This document shows, piece by piece, positions 57,301 to 64,000 of a stretch of 64,000 bases of DNA. Below the pieces are notes generated by a model, which worked only from the letters and a program-made list of their open reading frames with translations, made no database searches and was not told the origin of the DNA. Source of the stretch: Phallusia mammillata (Eukaryota > Chordata > Ascidiacea > Phlebobranchia > Ascidiidae); contig QLIY01000688.1 in the NCBI GenBank assembly GCA_003260075.1, positions 1-64,000 on the forward strand. Direction: 5' to 3'. Numbering within the stretch: position 1 is the stretch's first letter; every line of letters begins with the position of its first letter. The translations under genes and the position numbers were made by a program.

Positions 57301-60300
57301 ATTGAAACAATACCTTCAGCTATACCTCACTGACATTTTAAAGGTTGGTAACATTTGTCAGGGTAAGCACCATGTCATTAAACCTTGGTTTCAATTTTTT
57401 GTTAATGCTGAATCCGATAGTTTAATGCTGCTACAAATAATGGGATGTATAAATTTAGGCAACAGAAAATAAGGAAGCTGCAGACAGTGTACACTGTTTG
57501 AACCTGTAAGGTCTCATTAGTGCAGCTCCCCCCCCCCCATGTCATTAAACCTTGGTTTCAATTTTTTGTTAATGCTGAATCCGATTGTTTAATGCTGCTA
57601 CAAATAATGGGATGCATAAATTTAGGCAACAGAAAATAAGGAAGCTGCAGACAGTTTACACTGTTTGAACCTGTAAGGTCTCATTAGTGCAGCTGGTGAC
57701 AAGACATAGCCATATTAGCAGTGTAGCCATCTAAGGACGCACCAGTTTGTTAGGATTATCAGGCTGAAAGGCCATCCCACACCATTTCTCTTCGATGTGT
57801 GCACTGTCTGCAGCTAACTTATCACATATTAACTTGATATTTGTTGGACATAAAGATTCGCTTAGGATGTCATGGATTATATAGAACAAATAGTAATGCT
57901 GTATGTTGCGCAAATTGTTTGCTTTTGGTATGTATCCAACCCCATTACTTCTTGTAATACAGTAATATTAAACTAGCCCATATTTAATAGTTGTCCCAGT
58001 GGTACCATTGTAATTTTAAACTTTGGTCAACTTATTTTTGTAGTCCGGTGAGAATCTGCTTGATGAAGATGTTTTATTATTCTACACACACCGCTGGAAG
58101 GATTATCAGTTTAGCAGCCGCGTTCTTAACGGTGTGTGTGCTTATCTTAATCGCCACTGGGTACGGCGAGAGTACGACGAGGGTAGAAAAGGAATTTATG
58201 AAATATATTCTGTAAGTAGATATTTTAAGATGATTGGATTGTTTTTCTGTTGGTATGGCTACTTTGTTGCTCAGGGTCTTATGGCAAATAGAGCTGATAA
58301 TAAATATCCTGTTTATTCATGATATTTAGTGCTTCTTTGTACTGATATATGACATATGTTTCTATATTGAATGTTTTTTAATTCAAAGATAAATCTATTA
58401 TCAATTGGACTAAAAATATTTAAAATTACGTTTAAGTTGTAAAACCCATTTTTAATTTTGTGTCTTTGACTTGTGCTGATCATTTAATCGTGTTTATCCA
58501 ATTTTGGTTTAGCTTTGTTGTCATTTATGGTTTTTAGCCAACCACTTAGAATCAAAGTTGGTAATGTTGGTTGCCAGGCAACCGGTTTGGCTCTGGTATT
58601 CTGTAATGAGTAACATAATTAGGGACCCAAAACAGGCTCAACTTTTCAGTTTAAATGTCTTTGTAAATGTGTCTTTTGATTGGTTGATTAGATCAGTGAT
58701 GGCCAATTCTTTTATCTCAGTACTCTATTTTTTGTTCTTAAAAAAAGGGTTTTACAAAAGTTGTAGAGAATATTTATTATATATATATATAGTGACAAGT
58801 TGTTGATATTTATTTTGTTATGGCAGTTTCTCTTTTTTTAAAAAAAACACACACAAATCAAACTTAGATTGACCACCCTTACGTAGAATATGTTCTAATC
58901 AATATTTTAATATTCAGCTGGCGCTGGTTATCTGGAGGGAGAATCTTTTTAAGCCACTACACAAGCAAGTAACCTCAGCGGTTCTCAACCTTATTGAAAA
59001 GGAGCGAAATGGCGAAACTATCAACACTTCCCTTATAAGCGGTGTTCTCAGATCTTACGGTAATCACTTTTGTTAATAGATAGCACAAACTGTTTGATAT
59101 GTTATAAAAATTGAGTACATTAGTAGTTATTGTACAAGCTGGTACTAAATTGAAAAAATGTACAATTAGTCATTATGTTTCCAGAATTCAAGACACTAAG
59201 ATTGTGAGCTGCCAGAAAGTACATATACATGTATAAGATATAGTAATATCCCCACTAATATAAATTTATGTCATTAAAAAGATAGCTTGTTAAAGAAGCA
59301 ATCTTACTTCTTTGTTATCAGGATATCAGTTCATTAAAGTGCAAAGCAATATGTATGATTTACATGCAAGAGCCATGAGTAGAATATCACACTCGAAAGA
59401 CAGCATAAAAGTCTTATAGTGACAGCAATTTATTTTTGGAAGATTATTAGATGGTTAGTTTGTGGCTGTATCCTAAAACATTGAAAAGGACATAAAAAGC
59501 TATTTCCTAACCTGTGAAACAAATTGTTGTCAAGACAGTATACCACAACCCCTTTTAGCCCGGATTAGTTTTTGGTACTGGACGACGCCCCCCCCCCAAG
59601 TCTTATAGTGACAGCAATTTATTTTTGGAAGATTATTAGATGGTTTAGTTTGTAGCTGTATCCTAAAACATTGAAAAGGACATAAAAAGCTATTTCCTAA
59701 CTTGTAAAACAAATTGTTGTCAAGACAGTATACCACAACCCTTTTTAGCCAGGATTATTTTTTGGTTTTTGGTACTGGACGACATTTTGCAGAATCAACC
59801 ATTGTATTTGTATGTCATAAGGCCATAGGCCTACAAAATGCCCTATGGACTCATTTGAGTTTGTGGGTTTGGGGTTAAGAAACACTGGCCTCTTTATAAC
59901 ACAACTTGAAAAACAGTTTCGACAGTCTGGATGTGTTTAAAAACTCCAGCCCCCCCCCCAGGCCTACAAAATGCCCTATGGACTCATTTGAGTTTGTGGG
60001 TTTGGGGCTCAGAAAAACTGGCCTCTTTATAACACAACTTGAAAAACATTTTCGACAGTCTGGATGTGTTTAAAAACTCCAATAAACGCTAAAGTGTGTT
60101 TTAAAAATTGCTTTGATTTCTCATTAATAATATCTGACTAGTTGAAATTGGAGTGGGAGATGCTGAAGACATGAGACGAGTCAGATCGGCAGCTGTGCTT
60201 TCAAGAGCAAGCACTAGTAGCAGCACAGTGGCCAGCAATTCAGCAATAAGTTTAAATGTTCCACAGTCAGCAGAGAGAAATTCTCGACAGACAGAAGGTT

Positions 60301-63300
60301 TGGATAAAGTGCTTGAATTCATGATTTGACATGTTCACAGAAGCTGTTAAGAGTTTGAAACCTATCAGTTTCACATTAATGTCTGTTTGAGCTGTTTAGT
60401 GTAAACTTGAAACATAGCACAAAGCCAAGCGTGAAATGTGGGAAATACATTTATGTGCAAAGTCAGACTATATCTAGTTTTTTCCTGTGAATGCAATGGT
60501 GTCATGCAATAGCAAGTTTTTTAATTGTATGAAATTCTTATTTTTGCAAATGTAGGAATTTACTATGATTTTTACCTGTTGATTGTAAATAGACATGTTT
60601 ATGTCTGTGAAGTTGATAAAAGACTCCATTTTAATTTATCATTGTACGGTTTAGCATCTACTGTGCATTTAAAGGAGAACTAAAAATATTTGGAGTTGGG
60701 AACCAATGTAGTTTTCCAAAGAAGTGGCATTTTTTTGATGAACATTCCTAAACTACGAAAAACAACATAACAAAAAACATGTTTTTTAGTTGAACTTGGA
60801 CTAAACGAGAACTCTCCGTTTAACCGCACAATCTCTCTGACTGTGTATAAGGAAGCATTTGAAGTGAGTTTCCTTGAAAATACGGAGCGTTACTACACAG
60901 CTGAGAGCCAGGAATTTCTTGCTCAAAACCCTGTCACTGAGTACATGAAAAAGGTGGGTAAAGTTTAATCACATCCCAAAAGAGGTTAGCTTTGTATTTT
61001 GAGATGGTTATGCTATTCCAGGATAGTTAACAATGATCGAGAACAGGGCTTCTCAAACTTTCTGGCTCTGCGACCCCCCCATTGAATGATATTTAAACAT
61101 AAATTTATGTATGTATAGTAGGGATGCGCCGAGCCAGAACCCGAGTACTCGGTACCGAGCATCGCCGTTTTTCATGCTCGGTGCTTGGCCGAGCAGTTGC
61201 ACAAACTGACTCGAGCATTAAGTTTGCATATTCATGCCTGCTAACACATGTAACTAGTGTTCAAAAGGGTGTCTATGAACAAAAACAAATGATTTTTCAA
61301 ATGTATTAGATGGTGGAAAAACATGTACTTCTGAGCCCTGCACAGCCTAATACACCGTTGGTGACGTAAGAGACCTTGCAGAGCTAAAACGTAGAAAGGG
61401 GATTTTTTGTGACGTCATAATGCACCGAGGTGCTTGGACGAGCACCGAGCATTAACATGAGATGCTCGGTGCTCGACCAAACAGAATATTTGCAGTTTTG
61501 GCACATCCCTAATGTATAGTATATATTTATTGTGATAGTGACATAATAGTGCATGATGTTACGCGACCCCAAAATGATATTCCGCAAACCCAATTTTGGT
61601 CGCAACCCACAGTTTGAGAAGCCCTGATCTAGAATACCGAATCATTCTTTTTTACTTTATCGTTTTATCTACTGCACTTAGAATATGTGTCAAGCACACT
61701 AAGAAATTACTATCAAAGATGTTTAAAAAGAAATATATACAGGTGTGTTTTAATTACACTTGTTACAAAACCCTTCAAAGACTTAGTTGTCATGTTTCGA
61801 AAGTAGAAACAGTTCAAAATTACCCCACTTTGAAATTACATTTTTGGATTCGCATAGTTTGGGATTCAAATCCTCTAGATTTGCAATTAAAAATGCCTTT
61901 CCCTATTTATATCTTGTTTCATGTTTAATTGCAAAAGGCTGAAGCTCGTCTTACAGAAGAAGAAAGAAGGGTTCAGATTTATCTTCATGAATCAACTCAT
62001 GAGCAACTTGCAAGAAAATGTGAACTTGTCTTAATCGAGAGACATCTTGAGCAATTTCATTCCGAGTTCCAAAGCCTGCTAAATGATGACAAAAATGAAG
62101 GTACATTAGTGTGTTTGCCATCTGTATGTTGTATAATACAGCTTTAGCATTTACTGTTTCCTATTTGTGTTTCACAAAAGTCATATTTTGCAGCGGTTCT
62201 ATCACAAAAGTCATATTTTTCACCGGTTCTGTTACAAAAAGTCCATTGACAGTAACCAGTAATGCTAACCAGTTCACTGATCTCATAAAAAATTGTTAGA
62301 CGGTTCTATAGAACCGGTGCGAACCGACTGAATCCCACCACTGTGTGATATGTTTTAATTTTTGTATCATTAACTTTCTATTGTAGGTCAGTGTGGATTG
62401 ACATTACAGAACCCTTTTTTATGAGTTTTGAAAAACCCAAGGGAATTACTGTTGCTTTAAATTGAGATGAATGCCATTGATTGTTGTCAATTTTTTATCT
62501 ACATTGACCTAATGTCCTGATAATGTTTGTTTTATTATCTGCAAGTATACTCAGAAAGGCAATGATTATTATGAAATGATGAATAAAGGTACAGCTTATT
62601 ATTTTATGATTTATTTTCAGATCTTGGAAGAATGTTTGTGCTTGTGTCAAAGATCCAGAACGGTCTCGGTGAACTAAAAAGTTTACTGGAGAAACACATA
62701 CATTCTCGGGGCGATTCAGCTATTGAACAATGCTACACAACTGCAATTAATGTACGTAGGTTTTTAAAACAATCTTTTGTGTTTTTGTCCCAACTGACAA
62801 AGAAAATGAAGACCCCGTTTACAAATTATGTTTTGCTCAATCTACAATTTCAACTACGTTTATGTTTCATATTTTGGCCTGTGCTGAAATGTCAATATTT
62901 CAATTTTTGATTTACAAGTTTTTTTTTAAATTTACTAAGACAGTGTTTTTAGTGCTGGAAAAATATGTAAAAACGTGATAAATACTTTAAATAGCTCTGC
63001 AGCTGGGGGTGATAAATTTCACTTGACAGAAGAACATAAGTAAAAGACTTATGCTCACCAAGTAAACAAATTAGGTAGGGCTGAACAGAAGAGTAAATAT
63101 TGAAAATCGTTTAGTCCTTAATTATGGGTCCCCTTCCACGAAAGGGACCCATATTGTTTTTGTCAGTGTTTTTTATTTCTTTTTTCTGTCTAACGCTGCT
63201 TTGTGAGACACGTTTGATCAAGAAAGAGTGCTTCAAATTTATTCAAATTTACAGAGATGTTAGTTAATAATCCAAATTTGATCCTCCTGAAGTTTGACCC

Positions 63301-64000
63301 CGATTGACCCAACAGTTTACCCACAGGCCCCCAAAACGTAAAATTTTTAAAACGGCTGTACTAACTAACATGTTTTCTCGTAGGACCCACCTTTGTATGT
63401 GCAAACCATCCTAAACGTGCATAAAAAGTACAATGCTCTTGTTGAGAGTTCATTTGACAACGATCCCGGCTTTGTCGCTGCCCTTGACAAAGCTTGTAGC
63501 CGTTTTATCAACAAGAACGCAGTTACCGTGGCAGCAAACTCCTCATCAAAGTCGCCAGAGCTTCTTGCAAGGTTTGACTGCTAGCATGGTACTCTTTTTC
63601 ACGATGTGTATCATTTAACTAAGTTTGAAAAGCATAAATGTGTGGGTTTTAAGCTTGGCCTCACATAACTGTTGTTGGGGTTTATGGTGGGATGAATTGA
63701 TTTTAGGTAACAGTTTTTCTTACTGAGATGAACATAAATTCATAACTGGGATCAGACCTGAGGTGTTGATGCATACCCGGGATCAGGGCACATTTATATA
63801 TAAATCCTAGTACGCCAGGCCCATTCTTCCTCACTATTAATGTTTTCACTTTTTTCTCACAAAGAGTACACATTTCTGTTTGGGCATTAAAAGTTATGCA
63901 CAAATATGTAAAGTTTTATTCTATTGCTTTGCAGGTACTGCGACACTTTGCTTAAAAACGGAAAAGTTTCCGAAGATGCCGAACTCGAAGCAACACTAAA
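54358..64000 (+). CDS. CUL1: Cullin-1, exons 1-12 (3' part beyond the window)
   Basis: Cullin-1 is the scaffold of SCF ubiquitin ligases: the N-terminal cullin repeats bind SKP1/F-box adaptors and the C-terminus binds RBX1 and is neddylated. Coding exons: 54541-54548 (MSR), 55498-55597 (or its duplicate 55003-55102), 56831-56880, 57145-57343, 58044-58211, 58918-59059, 60142-60297 (cassette), 60790-60953, 61938-62100, 62621-62751, 63384-63571 and 63935-64000 (cut). Hallmarks: [103 protein letters not shown] and [14 protein letters not shown]. About the first 55% of the protein is present; the RBX1-binding and NEDD8 sites lie outside. The acceptor at 54356-54357 starts the presumed 5' UTR exon. 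Confidence 0.93.
54688..54923. mobile_element. MITE, CCAGTCTGCAGA family, perfect target duplication
   Basis: Exact ends CCAGTCTGCAGA / TCTGCAGACTGG and exact 8-bp duplications atgcaagc at 54680-54687 and 54924-54931. Its GC-rich interior contains cgtgcacgtgtgcacg, a strong local palindrome. It lies in cullin-1 intron 1. Part of it recurs at 55245-55418 because of the false duplication. Confidence 0.92.
54750..55729. repeat. CUL1: 485-bp duplication carrying cullin-1 exon 2 twice
   Basis: Copy 1 (54750-55234) and copy 2 (55245-55729) appear identical by eye and are separated by C(10). Each contains the 3' part of the MITE and the full 100-base exon 2 with acceptor and donor. Using both exons in series would shift the frame (1 + 99 bases), so only one can be real. 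Confidence 0.92.
55730..56124. repeat. GGGTCCCCTTCC repeat with two tandem ~160-bp units before the gap
   Basis: Starts attatgggtccccttccctgaaggg. A unit running from aacgctcgtttg(gtcaag) to ccccaaaacgtaaaatttttaa occurs twice in tandem, with two or three differences, before the N block. A single-unit relative lies at 63121-63352 (attatgggtccccttccacgaaaggg). Confidence 0.85.
56125..56378. other. Assembly gap of 254 N
   Basis: A run of Ns inside cullin-1 intron 2, immediately after a tandem repeat, so the gap probably holds more copies of the same unit. Confidence 0.95.
57369..57695. repeat. Duplication across a C(11) tract in cullin-1 intron 4
   Basis: catgtcattaaaccttggtttc... to gtgcagct before the C tract (57528-57538) recurs after it with three substitutions (gatagttt versus gattgttt, gtgtaca versus gtttaca). 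The block overlaps a MITE with ends aagctgcagacagtg / cactgtctgcagctaactt (about 57645-57818). Confidence 0.85.
59413..60081. repeat. Two consecutive poly-C duplications in cullin-1 intron 6
   Basis: Copy pair one: 59413-59587 and 59598-59783 around C(10) at 59588-59597. Copy pair two: 59828-59949 and 59960-60081 around C(10) at 59950-59959. Each pair differs by a few substitutions and short indels. Both lie within 700 bases, upstream of cassette exon 7. Confidence 0.88.
60142..60297 (+). CDS. CUL1: Cullin-1 exon 7, 52-residue extra cassette exon
   Basis: Open 156-base exon bounded by tctgactag and CAGAAG|gtttgg, phase 1 in and 1 out. Vertebrate CUL1 reads SYVELGLNEDD without a break; here exon 6 joined to exon 8 reproduces exactly that ([10 protein letters not shown]). 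Exon 7 starts [14 protein letters not shown], a near-echo of the VELGLNED start of exon 8, then becomes Ser-rich ([17 protein letters not shown]). It is therefore an optional insertion in the cullin repeats, perhaps born by partial exon duplication. The donor is non-consensus (gtttgg). Confidence 0.6.
61044..61625. mobile_element. hAT-type MITE interrupted by a second MITE
   Basis: Outer ends CAGGGCTTCTCAAACTTT and AGTTTGAGAAGCCCTG, flanked by 8-mers atcgagaa / atctagaa (7 of 8 match). At 61119-61511 it is interrupted by a different element. Intron between cullin-1 exons 8 and 9. Confidence 0.85.
61119..61511. mobile_element. Nested hAT-type MITE, TAGGGATGCGCCGAG family
   Basis: Ends TAGGGATGCGCCGAG and TTTTGGCACATCCCTA, exact 8-bp duplications atgtatag at 61111-61118 and 61512-61519. 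The interior repeats gagcaccgagcat and its inverse (tgctcggtgct). The insertion is inside the element at 61044-61625 and therefore younger than it. Confidence 0.9.
62170..62343. mobile_element. CAGTGGTGGG-family MITE, reverse orientation
   Basis: Contains gtccattgacagtaaccagtaatg, gacggttctatagaaccggtgcgaacc and ends gaatcccaccactg, the reverse complement of the copies at 5272 and 10360. The far end holds an extra tandem of cacaaaagtcatatttt. Cullin-1 intron 9. Confidence 0.8.
63121..63352. mobile_element. Single-unit copy of the GGGTCCCCTTCC repeat
   Basis: attatgggtccccttcc...ccccaaaacgtaaaatttttaa, about 85% like 55730-55960 by eye, in the intron before cullin-1 exon 11. The start has a small inverted repeat (gggtcccc...gggaccc). 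No coding capacity; class uncertain. Confidence 0.7.
63720..63825. repeat. Dispersed AACTGGGATCA repeat, third copy
   Basis: gaacataaattcataactgggatcag... gggatcagggcacatttatatataaatcctagtac, related to 21520-21610 and (reverse) 41310-41360. Probably a small non-coding mobile element. Confidence 0.5.

Noticed and set aside
1-64000. CRISPR arrays, bacterial operons, phage or integrated viral genes
   Set aside because: Intron-rich animal genes throughout; no spaced direct-repeat array, and no viral polymerase, capsid or envelope frames are visible.

Overview
This is intron-rich, AT-rich animal nuclear DNA, almost certainly from a tunicate (ascidian). The decisive clue is an intronless minus-strand precursor at 49014-49874. 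It carries four GnRH decapeptides of the form QHWSxxxxPG followed by Gly and a dibasic site, the architecture of tunicate GnRH genes. The peptide set is not the one I remember for Ciona intestinalis. Two of the peptides share QHWSD with a Chelyosoma peptide, so another phlebobranch ascidian is plausible, but the species is not fixed by what I can see.

Layout. (1) 373-1637, minus strand: a three-exon gene for a C2H2 zinc-finger protein with a helical C-terminal half, of unknown function, followed by a rearranged partial copy of the same locus around a one-base N at 2172. (2) 2430-8350: repeat-rich DNA with hAT-type MITEs, LTR-like promoter segments and a duplicated ~450-bp unit. (3) 8437-9657, plus strand: a reticulophagy regulator (RETREG/FAM134 family) encoded in one exon, with a C-terminal LC3-interacting motif. 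(4) 12413-43762, plus strand: a complete CLASP gene. I reconstructed 43 coding exons whose phases all agree (5484 nt, 1827 residues), with three TOG regions, a Ser/Arg-rich SxIP linker and the C-terminal CLASP domain. (5) 43763-48700: CLASP 3' UTR and repeat-bearing intergenic DNA. (6) 49014-49874, minus strand: the GnRH precursor. (7) 54541-64000, plus strand: the first 12 coding exons of cullin-1, running off the right edge.

The genes are not a functional cluster. They cover microtubule plus-end control (CLASP), ER-phagy (RETREG), SCF ubiquitin ligase scaffolding (CUL1) and neuroendocrine signalling (GnRH). Introns and spacers are full of small non-autonomous DNA transposons, many with perfect 8-bp target-site duplications typical of hAT elements.

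Two things stand out beyond the genes. First, about a dozen C(10-12) tracts, one C(72) tract and three single Ns sit at joins where flanking sequence is repeated nearly identically. This looks like allelic contigs placed head to tail, and it creates false copies of CLASP exon 33 and CUL1 exon 2. Second, a 137-bp inverted repeat in a CLASP intron encloses a hammerhead-ribozyme-like core (CTGATGA, hairpin, GAAACGTC). Other items worth checking are a 176-residue CLASP exon, a 52-residue phase-symmetric exon inside the cullin repeats, and GnRH peptides with arginine at position 8.
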